64,000 nucleotides of DNA from NCBI RefSeq assembly GCF_024807845.1, contig NZ_JANUEQ010000003.1:310001-374000 (forward strand), in the 5' to 3' direction. Under the pieces are notes generated by a model that was given only the letters and a program-made list of their open reading frames with translations, made no database searches and was not told where the DNA came from. Each line of letters opens with the position of its first letter. The first letter of the stretch is position 1. Both the position numbers and the translations under genes were made by a program. This DNA comes from Klebsiella sp. BIGb0407. GTDB taxonomy: Bacteria > Pseudomonadota > Gammaproteobacteria > Enterobacterales > Enterobacteriaceae. Positions 9,442-17,451 of this stretch are shown here, piece by piece.

Positions 9442-10660
9442 ACGTTATCTGCTGAATAATGTGCGTTTAGAGTCTGGTTTTGTCCGCGATAACGGATGGG
9501 TTCAACGTACTGAATGTCAGGAATATACGCTGGAAATTGACGGCGATAAGATTACCGCTATCCATGAAGGTGACCTGCACTCTCCGGATGTAGCCTGCGT
9601 GGATGGCCTGGGACGATTATTGCTTCCCGGCACCCGGGATGAGCATATTCATTTAGATAAAACCTTCTATGGTGACCCCTGGCGCGCCGCTCGGGGTAAT
9701 AATGCCGGGGATATTTTCCAGATGATTGCTCTGGAAGAGAGCCTGCTGCCGACATTACTGCCAGAGGCACAACGGCGTACCCATCGCCTGCTACAACTGT
9801 TGCAGGAAAAAGGCACCACCCATGTGCGCACCCATTGCAATATCGAACCCACCAGTGGCCTGCAAAGTTTACTTCAGCTACAGGAAGCCCTAATCCCCTG
9901 GCGCGAGCAGATGCATTGTGAAATCGTCGCTTTTCCACAACATGGCTTATTACGCTCAAATGCCGCGGCCCTGATGAAAGAAGCTATGTCGCTGGGTTGT
10001 GACTGGGTCGGTGGCCTCGACCCGAGCAAGGTAGACGGCGATATGGTGCGTTCCCTCGAGATAACGCTTCGTCTGGCACTGGAAGCGGGAAAAGGTATCG
10101 ATTATCATTTACATGAGGATAAAGCGACGGGCATCGCCTGTATTCGCTATCTGCTCAATGCGCTGAGAAAAGAACCTTGCCTGCAAGGCAAGTTAACGCT
10201 CAGTCATGCTTATTGTCTGGCACAGATAGAAACGGCAGAACTGGACGAATTAGCCGATGAAATGGTGGAGCTAGGTGTTTCACTGGCAACCGGGATCCCT
10301 CTCGGTAAATCAGTAATGCCACTGCCATTTTTACGCCAAAAAGGCGTATCGTTACTGAGCGGAACCGATAGTGTGACCGATCACTGGTCTCCCTTTGGGT
10401 CAGGTAGCATGCTGGATAAAGCCTATGACTGGGCAAGGCTTTATACCCGCGGCGATGAATTTAACCTGAGTCGCTCGCTGGCTATCGCCACCGGCAATTG
10501 CCTGCCGCTTAATGATAAGGGTGAACGTGCATGGCCAAAAGCAGGTGATGAAGCCAGCTTTATATTAATGAATGCGTCCTGCTCTGCTGAAGTGGTCGCC
10601 AGGCAGATTGCGGCTGATGCTGTCTACTTTCGCGGGAAAAAGGTCTGGTACAGGAAGTAA
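9434..10660 (+). CDS. Cytosine deaminase-like amidohydrolase (third of three)
   Basis: 408 aa from the ATG at 9434, which has an AAAGGAG SD at 9421-9427 and overlaps the previous stop by 8 bp. The frame is open upstream to 9242 but that part lies inside the preceding gene. The metal motif DEHIHLDK (H71, H73) is intact, as are HLHEDKATG, LSHAYCLA and the SGTDSVTDHW aspartate. It is the same branch as the first amidohydrolase but clearly diverged from it, so it looks like an old paralogue rather than a recent duplication. A cytosolic deaminase or amidase of the imported compound is the most likely role. Confidence 0.85.
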   Translation: MTKRYLLNNVRLESGFVRDNGWVQRTECQEYTLEIDGDKITAIHEGDLHSPDVACVDGLGRLLLPGTRDEHIHLDKTFYGDPWRAARGNNAGDIFQMIALEESLLPTLLPEAQRRTHRLLQLLQEKGTTHVRTHCNIEPTSGLQSLLQLQEALIPWREQMHCEIVAFPQHGLLRSNAAALMKEAMSLGCDWVGGLDPSKVDGDMVRSLEITLRLALEAGKGIDYHLHEDKATGIACIRYLLNALRKEPCLQGKLTLSHAYCLAQIETAELDELADEMVELGVSLATGIPLGKSVMPLPFLRQKGVSLLSGTDSVTDHWSPFGSGSMLDKAYDWARLYTRGDEFNLSRSLAIATGNCLPLNDKGERAWPKAGDEASFILMNASCSAEVVARQIAADAVYFRGKKVWYRK

Positions 10661-10678
10661 AAATGGATAAAAAAAGTC

Positions 10679-11371
10679 ATGACTAAAATATTGACGCCAA
10701 AACAACGGGAAGTAAATCGGGTGGTAGACGCACTGACTCAGGCAATCGGTCAGCATAAATTACGGCCGGGCACGCGTCTTATTGAAGCGCAAATAGTGGA
10801 GTCTCTTCAGGCGAACCGTAATCACGTTCAGTCCGCGCTGCAACGCATGGCGAGTCAGGGTATTGTCCAGATTGAGGCGAATCATGGCGCAATGGTCGCT
10901 CGTCCTTCGGCAAAACAGGCCCAGGAAATCTTTTTTGCTCGTAATATGGTGGAATGCGCGATTATTTCCTGTATTACGCCCGAGAAGATGGCCCGTTTTG
11001 CCAAAGAAATAGAACAGCAGCAGCACAATGAACACAGCTCATTACTCAGTAAAAATCATCGGGATACGGTGCATCAATTAGGGGAATTTCATGCCCTGAT
11101 GTCCCGTATTGCTGACAACGAGGTGCTACGCGATATTCTCAATAACCTGATGGTGATGAGTTCGCTGATTATGATGCTCTATCAGAAAGATATTTCGACC
11201 CACTGTCATTGCGATGAACACCAGCAGATCATCGCGGCCTTACGTAGCGGCGATTGTGACCTGGCACAGCGGTTAATGCGTGATCATTTAGACGCCCTGC
11301 AACAGCAGCTGGATTTTGATGAAAATAGCGTTAATGGCCTGAGCGTTTATCAGGCTCTCACTCAGTCTTAG
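10679..11371 (+). CDS. GntR-family transcriptional regulator (FadR/VanR type)
   Basis: 230 aa. The N-terminal winged helix (about residues 10-75) has the GntR signature around LRPGTRLIEAQIVESLQANRNHV and a QGIVQIEANHGAMVARPS wing. The C-terminal alpha-helical ligand domain (about 85-215) has the arrangement of FCD regulators, with histidines in HQLGEFHALM and EHQQIIAALRSGD that often hold a metal and an effector carboxylate. It is the last gene of the amidohydrolase operon, 18 bp after it, and is most likely its local repressor sensing a pathway compound. Its TAG stop is shared with the left end of the palindromic element that follows. Confidence 0.88.
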   Translation: MTKILTPKQREVNRVVDALTQAIGQHKLRPGTRLIEAQIVESLQANRNHVQSALQRMASQGIVQIEANHGAMVARPSAKQAQEIFFARNMVECAIISCITPEKMARFAKEIEQQQHNEHSSLLSKNHRDTVHQLGEFHALMSRIADNEVLRDILNNLMVMSSLIMMLYQKDISTHCHCDEHQQIIAALRSGDCDLAQRLMRDHLDALQQQLDFDENSVNGLSVYQALTQS

Positions 11372-11516
11372 AGCCTATCCCATTAGGCGTATATTGTTGC
11401 AGTCAGTTTGGACACAGACAGCGCGGAAAAACCGGAGCGTACACTTCGTCCGTGAGGATTTTGAGCACTGCCCAGGGCCAAAATGACAAATAAAATAGCC
11501 TAATGGGATAGGCTCT
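11370..11516. repeat. MITE-like palindromic intergenic element with 19-bp perfect terminal inverted repeats
   Basis: AGAGCCTATCCCATTAGGC (11370-11388) and its exact reverse complement (11498-11516) bound a roughly 147-bp non-coding element. TTA flanks both sides (11368-11370 and 11516-11518), consistent with a TTA target duplication. The interior contains smaller inverted repeats, such as CGGAGCGTAC near 11432. The design is like ERIC/MITE elements of enterobacteria: no coding capacity, mobilised in trans, able to fold into a long stem when transcribed. It sits directly at the 3' end of the GntR gene and may serve as its terminator. No second copy was seen in this window. Confidence 0.75.
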
Positions 11517-11527
11517 TAAATCAGGCG

Positions 11528-11562
11528 CGCCGAATCTTATAGCCCGAGCGGGCGATTCGGCG
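11528..11562. terminator. Possible stem-loop between the convergent GntR and urtE genes
   Basis: CGCCGAATC (11528-11536) pairs with GATTCGGCG (11554-11562), and a second small stem (GCCC/GGGC) lies inside the loop. There is no clear T-tract on either side, so it may be a weak or factor-assisted terminator for urtE. Confidence 0.4.
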
Positions 11563-11585
11563 AGCTGAGTGAGTACAATCGCTGT

Positions 11586-12284
11586 TTATATTGTCACGCG
11601 ATCCCTGACCCGGTCTTGCTCCATATCTTTACCCGCCCCTCTTTGTATAATCTCGCCCCTGGACATCACCAGATAGTTGTCCGCCAGTTCGGCTGCAAAA
11701 TCATAGAACTGTTCAACTAACAGTATTCCCATATCGCCCTGCTGCGCCAGTTGGCGAATCACCGCGCCTATCTCTTTGATAACAGAAGGCTGGATCCCTT
11801 CTGTGGGTTCATCGAGGATCAGTAACTGAGGCTTACTGGCTAACGCCCGGCCAATCGACAGTTGCTGCTGCTGACCGCCGGATAAATCGCCCCCGCGTCG
11901 GTGTTTCATCTCTTCCAGTACCGGGAAAAGTCGGTAAATATCCTGGGGTACCCGGCGACTGTCAGCGCCCGAGAAGCGAGAGAGTCCGAGCAGCAAGTTT
12001 TCTTCAACTGTAAGACGGGGAAAAATATCTCGCCCCTGGGGCACATAGGCGATACCAGCCTGTACACGTTGATGCGGTTTATAGCGATTAATCGCCTTGC
12101 CCTGCCACTGTATCTCTCCGGTTTTCACCGCTAGCAGGCCCATCAGACACTTTAACAGGGTGGTTTTGCCGACACCATTACGTCCTAACAGACAGGTGAT
12201 TGCTCCATGCTGCACCTCAAACGACAGGCCACGCAGAATATGACTGCCACCGTAATACTGATTTAAATCCTTAACCTGTAACAT
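11586..12284 (-). CDS. urtE: Urea ABC transporter ATP-binding subunit UrtE
   Basis: ATPase of the LivF branch, about 232 aa from the ATG at 12284. A longer frame to 12305 would run into urtD, and the chosen ATG follows the urtD TAA by one base. It contains Walker A GRNGVGKT, the YVPQGRDIFPRLTVEENL segment that is characteristic of UrtE, signature LSGGQQQQ, and Walker B LLILDEPTEGIQPSV. It is the last gene of the five-gene urt operon. Within the LivF family, the QGRDIFPRLTVEENLL motif and the operon order make the Urt assignment better than a branched-chain amino acid transporter. Confidence 0.9.
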   Translation of the reverse strand: MLQVKDLNQYYGGSHILRGLSFEVQHGAITCLLGRNGVGKTTLLKCLMGLLAVKTGEIQWQGKAINRYKPHQRVQAGIAYVPQGRDIFPRLTVEENLLLGLSRFSGADSRRVPQDIYRLFPVLEEMKHRRGGDLSGGQQQQLSIGRALASKPQLLILDEPTEGIQPSVIKEIGAVIRQLAQQGDMGILLVEQFYDFAAELADNYLVMSRGEIIQRGAGKDMEQDRVRDRVTI

Positions 12285-12285
12285 A

Positions 12286-13077
12286 TTAGCGCCCCAGATA
12301 GACATCGATTACGCGGTCATCGGCCTGTACTTCGCGCAGTGACCCTTCCGCCAGCACCTGTCCCTGATGTAGTACCGTGACATGATCGGCTATCGATTCG
12401 ACAAAGCCCATATCATGCTCAACCACCATCAGAGAGTGTTTTCCCGCTAATCCGCGAAATAGCTCCGCCGTGTACTCGGTTTCCGCATCGGTCATACCGG
12501 CAGCGGGTTCATCAAGCAGTAATAGATGCGGGTCTTGTACCAGCAGCATACCAATCTCAAGAAACTGTTTCTGGCCATGGGATAACAGTCCGGCCTGTCG
12601 CTGGCTTGAAGCATGCAAACGCAATAACATCAGTACCTCATCAATACGGTCTCGCTGTTCACCGTTGAGACGAGTGCGCAGACTAGCCCAGACTGTTTTG
12701 GTGGTTTTCAGGGCAATTTCGAGATTCTCAAATACCGTTAATGCTTCAAAAACCGTCGGTTTTTGAAATTTACGGCCAATCCCTGCTCTGGCAATCTCTA
12801 CCGAGGATAACTGGGTTAAGTCTATGTCCTGGTCATAGGTAATCTGGCCGTTATCCGGTCGCGTTTTGCCGGTAATAACATCCATTAACGTCGTTTTACC
12901 CGCTCCATTGGGCCCGATAATGCAGCGTAGCTCGCCAATACCAATATTCAGAGACAGGTCTGTCAGAGCACGAAAACCATCAAATGAGACGTTGATTTTA
13001 TCCAGCATCAGTACCGGGTCACGCTGTTCCCGATGAGAATCGTTAGGATAGATTTGGGTATAAAGTTGTTCAGTCAT
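12286..13077 (-). CDS. urtD: Urea ABC transporter ATP-binding subunit UrtD
   Basis: ATPase of the LivG branch, 263 aa from the ATG at 13077, which overlaps the urtC stop by 8 bp. The longer open frame to 13110 lies in urtC. It has Walker A GPNGAGKT, the GRKFQKPTVFEALTVFENLE segment typical of UrtD, signature LSHGQKQ, and Walker B LLLLDEPAAGMTDAET followed by VVEHDM. It works with UrtE on the cytoplasmic face of the UrtBC permease. The overlaps throughout the operon indicate translational coupling. Confidence 0.92.
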   Translation of the reverse strand: MTEQLYTQIYPNDSHREQRDPVLMLDKINVSFDGFRALTDLSLNIGIGELRCIIGPNGAGKTTLMDVITGKTRPDNGQITYDQDIDLTQLSSVEIARAGIGRKFQKPTVFEALTVFENLEIALKTTKTVWASLRTRLNGEQRDRIDEVLMLLRLHASSQRQAGLLSHGQKQFLEIGMLLVQDPHLLLLDEPAAGMTDAETEYTAELFRGLAGKHSLMVVEHDMGFVESIADHVTVLHQGQVLAEGSLREVQADDRVIDVYLGR

Positions 13078-14146
13078 TACGCCTCCGACGGAATAAACCA
13101 ACCACGCCATAAGGCAGAAACAGCGTCACCAGAATAAACATCAGGCCGAGGAAAAATAGCCAGAATTCCGGAAAAGCGACGGTAAACCAGCTCTTGGCGC
13201 CGTTAACAATCGCCGCCCCGAGCACCGGACCAATCAACGATCCCCGCCCACCCAGCGCGACCCAGATAGCCGCTTCAATCGAGTTAGTCGGCGACATTTC
13301 ACCCGGGTTAATAATCCCGACCTGCGGCACGTACAAGGCGCCCGCCAGTCCGCATAACACCGCAGAAAGCGTCCAGATAAACAGCTTAAAACGCTGAGGA
13401 TCATAGCCAATAAACATCACGCGGTTTTCTGCATCACGCACGGCGGTTAACACCCGGCCAAATTTACTGCGTGCCAGCCGATAGCCCAGCCACAGGCTGA
13501 AGAGCAGTAATACAACGGTGGCAATAAATAAACCTATTCGTGTGGAAGTATCAGTCAGAGTAAAACCAAGCAAGGTACTGAAGCCGGTAAAACCATTATT
13601 ACCGCCGAAGCCGGTTTCATTGCGGAAGAACAGCAGCATGGCGGCGTAGGTTAGCGCCTGGGTAATAATCGAGAAGTAGACGCCTTTAATTTTTGAGCGG
13701 AAGGCAAAAAAACCAAAGATAAACGCCAGTATTCCCGGCACCAGGATGATGAGGCACAGCGTCCAGAGGAAGAACTGGGTTCCCGTCCAGAACCAGGGTA
13801 ATTCCTGCCATGACAGGAAAGAAGCAAAAGCAGGCAACCCTTCTCCGGCACTTTGTCTGACCAGATACATACCCATCGCATAGCCGCCAAGCGCAAAAAA
13901 TAAGCCATGCCCCAGAGAGAGCAATCCGGCATAGCCCCAGACTAAATCGAGAGCCACGGCGACAATGGCATAACATAATATTTTACCGACCAGCGTCAGG
14001 GTATAGGTCGACAGAGCCCAGGGGTGACTTTCCGGCAACAGTGCCAGAAACGGCATGGTCAGCAGAGCCAGCACCAGAATGCCACCGAGGATCCAGGTGA
14101 GCCAGGGGGCCTTTTGTATCATCAAAACGGTAAATGGCTGGCGCAT
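13070..14146 (-). CDS. urtC: Urea ABC transporter permease UrtC
   Basis: Inner-membrane permease of the LivM branch, 358 aa, with about ten hydrophobic segments. Typical features are DLVWGYAGLLSLGHGLFFALGGYAMGMYL in the first third and a PTNSIEAAIWVALGGRGSLIGPVLGA stretch near the C-terminus, which strongly resembles UrtC. Its ATG overlaps the urtB stop (TAATG). It forms the membrane channel together with UrtB. Confidence 0.92.
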   Translation of the reverse strand: MRQPFTVLMIQKAPWLTWILGGILVLALLTMPFLALLPESHPWALSTYTLTLVGKILCYAIVAVALDLVWGYAGLLSLGHGLFFALGGYAMGMYLVRQSAGEGLPAFASFLSWQELPWFWTGTQFFLWTLCLIILVPGILAFIFGFFAFRSKIKGVYFSIITQALTYAAMLLFFRNETGFGGNNGFTGFSTLLGFTLTDTSTRIGLFIATVVLLLFSLWLGYRLARSKFGRVLTAVRDAENRVMFIGYDPQRFKLFIWTLSAVLCGLAGALYVPQVGIINPGEMSPTNSIEAAIWVALGGRGSLIGPVLGAAIVNGAKSWFTVAFPEFWLFFLGLMFILVTLFLPYGVVGLFRRRRND

Positions 14147-15714
14147 TAGTCAATAACCCTCCCTTTGACGGCAAATAATCCTTGCGGACGTTTCTGAATA
14201 AACAGGATGATTATCAGAAGAATGAGGATTTTACCCAGCACGGCCCCCATCTGCGGCTCAAGAAACTTGTTAAGAATACCCAGCCCAAAGGCTGCGATAA
14301 CGGTTCCTGCCAGCTGTCCGACGCCCCCGACCACAACCACGAGGAAGGAGTCGATAATATAACCCTGGCCTAACTCCGGCCCGACGTTGCCAAGCTGCGA
14401 TAATGCAACGCCACCAAGACCGGCAATGCCCGATCCCAGACCAAAGGCCAGCATATCCGTCATTCCGGTCGGTACGCCGCAGCAATCGGCCATCTGGCGG
14501 TTCTGGGTTACCGCTCTGACGCGAAGCCCGAGGCGGGTTTTATTGAGTATCATCCAGGTCAGCATCAGTACGATGCCGACAAAAATAATGATGGCAATAC
14601 GGTTATAGGGCAGTACCAGGTTCGGCAGAACCTGCATACCGCCGGATAACCAGCCCGGGTTAGCCACTTCTAAGTTCTGGGCACCAAACAGTACACGGAT
14701 CAGCTGGATCAGCATCAGGCTGATCCCCCAGGTCGCGAGTAAGGTTTCCAGCGGGCGACCGTAGAGGTGGCGGATCAGTGTCCGTTCAAGCGCCATACCG
14801 ATCATTGCCGTAACGAGGAAAGCGGCGGGGATCGCAAATAAGGGATACCAGGCCAGCCACTGAGGAGCAAACTGCTGAAAAGCCCCCTGGGTAAGCCAGG
14901 TTACATAGGCGCCAATCATCAGCATTTCGCCGTGTGCCATATTGATAACGCCGAGCAGACCATAGGTAATGGCCAGGCCTAATGCCGCCAGTAAGAGAAT
15001 GGATCCGAGAGAGAGACCTGCGAAAATCTGCCCCAGCCAGTCTCCCCACTGCAGACGGGACTGAATCGCCTGCAAACTTTTTTCGGCACTGGCGCGGACT
15101 CTGGCATCCGGCTCATTGGCCGTCTGTGTCAGCGCGGATAGTTGCGACTGCATCGCGGGGTCACTGGAGTGGCCCAGTCGTTCAACCGCCAGTAACCGGA
15201 CTTCAGCATCAGGGCTGCTTAGTTGTAGTCGCGCCGCAGCCATGGTTAAGGTTTCTTTTATCTGACTATCTTGTTCACCGGCAATACGGCTTTCAAGCAG
15301 CGGGAGCTGGTCGGGAACACCATTAACCTGCAAAGCACGGGCGGCTTTGAGCCGGGTCGCTGCGTCATCGCTGACCAGCTGATGCGCAGCCAGGGCACTG
15401 GCAATCAACCCTCGCAGACGGTTATTAATCACTATTTTTTTCACCTCTCCCGCCGGCTGCTGTACCGTATCAAGAGGTATTAACTGCCCTTTCTGCTGTG
15501 AGAAAGGCTGTTTATTTTCGTCAATAACCACAGTTTCATTGCGCAAGGCTTCAAGTAATCCTAAGCGCTGTAGCTGCGGTGCAGAAGCCCACTGTTCAAG
15601 TAACAGAGCCTGCTGACTACGACTGGCAGTCGTGAAATCGGCGCTATCTCCCGCCTGAACCAGCCATGGCAGAAATAACAACAGGTAACCGAGGTAGCGG
15701 AGAGTATTCATCAT
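14146..15714 (-). CDS. urtB: Urea ABC transporter permease UrtB
   Basis: LivH-type permease, 522 aa. Besides the C-terminal membrane domain (about residues 230-515, with ITYGLLGVINMAHGEMLMIGAYVTW), it has the long N-terminal extracytoplasmic extension peculiar to UrtB: a signal-like segment (residues 1-21) followed by alpha-helical repeats of HEAT-like character (LKAARALQ, EVRLLAVERLGHSSDP, DARVRASAEKSLQ). This extension is diagnostic against LivH. A second ATG directly precedes the chosen one. It lies 62 bp downstream of urtA. Confidence 0.93.
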   Translation of the reverse strand: MMNTLRYLGYLLLFLPWLVQAGDSADFTTASRSQQALLLEQWASAPQLQRLGLLEALRNETVVIDENKQPFSQQKGQLIPLDTVQQPAGEVKKIVINNRLRGLIASALAAHQLVSDDAATRLKAARALQVNGVPDQLPLLESRIAGEQDSQIKETLTMAAARLQLSSPDAEVRLLAVERLGHSSDPAMQSQLSALTQTANEPDARVRASAEKSLQAIQSRLQWGDWLGQIFAGLSLGSILLLAALGLAITYGLLGVINMAHGEMLMIGAYVTWLTQGAFQQFAPQWLAWYPLFAIPAAFLVTAMIGMALERTLIRHLYGRPLETLLATWGISLMLIQLIRVLFGAQNLEVANPGWLSGGMQVLPNLVLPYNRIAIIIFVGIVLMLTWMILNKTRLGLRVRAVTQNRQMADCCGVPTGMTDMLAFGLGSGIAGLGGVALSQLGNVGPELGQGYIIDSFLVVVVGGVGQLAGTVIAAFGLGILNKFLEPQMGAVLGKILILLIIILFIQKRPQGLFAVKGRVID

Positions 15715-15776
15715 TCAGGCCTTGTTGCAACGGGCAGCATCACCCGGCCCGATTTCAGGGCCGGATGGCAAAGGTT

Positions 15777-17042
15777 TTAGTTTGATTTAACAGGGTGGTC
15801 AGGTTTTTTATCATTGCCAGCGATGTAAGGGCTCCAGGGTTGAGCGCGAACCGGCTCTTCTGTTTGCCATACCACTTCAAACTGCCCGTCAGGGCCCACT
15901 TCACCGATCATCACCGGTTTATGGAGATGGTGGTTAGTTTCATCCATCACCAGGGTATAGCCATCAGGAGCTTTGAAGGTCTGCCCGGCCATAGCGGCAC
16001 GAACTTTATCGACATCGGTAGTGCCAGCTTTCTCTACGGCCTGCGCCCACATATTGAGGCCAACGTAAGTGGCTTCCATCGGGTCATTGGTGACGACAGT
16101 ATCGGCATTAGGCAGGTTTTTCTTCTTCGCGTAGGCTCTGTAATCTTCAACAAATTGCTTGTTGGTCGGGTTATCCAGAGACTGGAAGTAGTTCCAGGCT
16201 GCCAGCTGGCCTACCAGCGGTTTGGTATCAATACCCCGTAACTCTTCCTCCCCTACTGAGAAAGCAATCACTGGAATATCGGTAGCTTTAATGCCCTGGT
16301 TGGACAGTTCTTTATAGAATGGGACGTTAGAGTCCCCGTTAATGGTCGAGACCACCGCGGTTTTACCGCCAGCAGAGAATTTCTTAATATCAGAGACAAT
16401 AGTCTGATAATCGCTATAACCGAACGGGGTATAGACTTCCTCAATGTCTTTATCCGCTACGCCTTTTGAATGCAGGAATTCGCGCAGAATTTTATTGGTA
16501 GTACGGGGATAAACATAATCGGTGCCTAACAGGAAGAATCTTTTCGCCCCGCCGCCATCTTCACTTAATAAATATTCAACCGCCGGAATAGCCTGCTGAT
16601 TCGGAGCCGCTCCGGTATAGAAAACGTTAGGTGACATTTCTTCACCTTCATACTGCACCGGGTAAAATAGTAAACCATTCAGCTCTTCAAATACCGGGAG
16701 TGCAGACTTACGGGAAACAGAGGTCCAGGCACCAAATACCGCGGCAACTTTATCCTGGGACAGTAACTGTCGTGACTTTTCAGCAAATAATGGCCAGTTC
16801 GAGGCAGGGTCAACAACGACAGGTTCTAATTTTTTCCCGAGAACGCCACCTTTCGCATTAATTTCATCAATGGTCATTAAGGCAACATCTTTTAAGGGTG
16901 TCTCAGAAATAGCCATAGTTCCGGACAATGAATGCATAATACCGACTTTAATGGTGTCTTCTGCCTTAGCACTGAATGCCAGACCAAGACTGACTACCGT
17001 CGCACAAAGCCCCATCGAGTTAAACAATGAACGTTTTTTCAT
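15777..17042 (-). CDS. urtA: Urea ABC transporter substrate-binding protein UrtA
   Basis: Periplasmic urea receptor, 421 aa. The signal peptide ends at about residue 27 (FSAKA before EDTIKVG). The mature protein opens with the UrtA-typical KVGIMHSLSGTMAISETPLKD and contains VFGAWTSVSRKSALPVFEE, LFYPVQYEGEE and LGTDYVYPRTTNK, residues seen in urea/short-chain-amide receptors of this family. It is the first gene of urtABCDE. No urease or urea amidolyase is present in the window next to it, so the breakdown enzyme must be elsewhere, or the system serves another small amide. Confidence 0.94.
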   Translation of the reverse strand: MKKRSLFNSMGLCATVVSLGLAFSAKAEDTIKVGIMHSLSGTMAISETPLKDVALMTIDEINAKGGVLGKKLEPVVVDPASNWPLFAEKSRQLLSQDKVAAVFGAWTSVSRKSALPVFEELNGLLFYPVQYEGEEMSPNVFYTGAAPNQQAIPAVEYLLSEDGGGAKRFFLLGTDYVYPRTTNKILREFLHSKGVADKDIEEVYTPFGYSDYQTIVSDIKKFSAGGKTAVVSTINGDSNVPFYKELSNQGIKATDIPVIAFSVGEEELRGIDTKPLVGQLAAWNYFQSLDNPTNKQFVEDYRAYAKKKNLPNADTVVTNDPMEATYVGLNMWAQAVEKAGTTDVDKVRAAMAGQTFKAPDGYTLVMDETNHHLHKPVMIGEVGPDGQFEVVWQTEEPVRAQPWSPYIAGNDKKPDHPVKSN

Positions 17043-17167
17043 GCTGTAAAGCCCCCAGAAATATCAAAAGAAGGAATGAATCGTCATAAAGTAAAGTCGG
17101 GCCTGCCACTTAAACTGCATCACCAGAATCACTACTCATCAAACTGATGTTCTTCGATATTCATAAA
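17043..17167 (-). promoter_or_regulatory. urtA 5' leader
   Basis: About 115 bases of leader would be transcribed from the sigma-54 promoter (start near 17157) to the urtA ATG. No open reading frame or strong hairpin was seen in it. Confidence 0.4.
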
Positions 17168-17183
17168 AGCAAAGAGCGTGCCA
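17168..17183 (-). promoter_or_regulatory. Sigma-54 (-24/-12) promoter of urtABCDE
   Basis: On the minus strand the sequence is TGGCACGCTCTTTGCT, a full match to TGGCACG-N4-TTGCW. It places the -24 GG at 17182-17181 and the -12 GC at 17170-17169. This indicates RpoN-dependent transcription of the urea importer, as expected for an NtrC-controlled nitrogen gene. Confidence 0.85.
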
Positions 17184-17233
17184 ATAGGTATGACACTGAT
17201 AAATAGATAAAAAAATACATCCCTCACCAAAAT

Positions 17234-17272
17234 TGCACCAGGGTAATAAAATAGAGTGCAGGTGGTGCACCA
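17234..17272 (-). promoter_or_regulatory. NtrC-like enhancer half sites upstream of urtA
   Basis: TGCACCA (17234-17240), TGCA (17257-17260) and the palindrome TGGTGCACCA (17263-17272) match the half-site GGTGCA of NtrC boxes and lie 50-90 bp upstream of the -24 element, where NtrC enhancers are normally found. The 17234 and 17260 halves are separated by 10 bp (one helical turn) more than in the standard 17-bp box, so the site is atypical. Confidence 0.5.
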
Positions 17273-17374
17273 TAATGAGTCAGGTCATAGAGGGGAAAAT
17301 AGAAAATAAAATGAGATAGTGGATACAACATGAAGGGAATTAATAACGAGTAAACAAACAGGCAAATAACGGGC

Positions 17375-17419
17375 ATAAAAATAGCCCATCCATTTTATTA
17401 TGCTGGCAATGGATGGGCT
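17375..17419 (-). terminator. Intrinsic terminator of kefFC
   Basis: AGCCCATCCAT (17383-17393) pairs perfectly with ATGGATGGGCT (17409-17419). On the minus strand the stem is followed by ATTTTTAT, giving a good rho-independent terminator 33 bp after the kefC stop. Confidence 0.85.
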
Positions 17420-17451
17420 GTTTATCGGACATTACTCCAGTAAAATGTCGC

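Noticed and set aside
11586-17042. Branched-chain amino acid (Liv) transporter instead of Urt
   Set aside because: UrtB's HEAT-like N-terminal extension, the UrtA-specific KVGIMHSLSGTMAISE start and the UrtD/UrtE-specific motifs fit urea transport; the sigma-54/NtrC control agrees.
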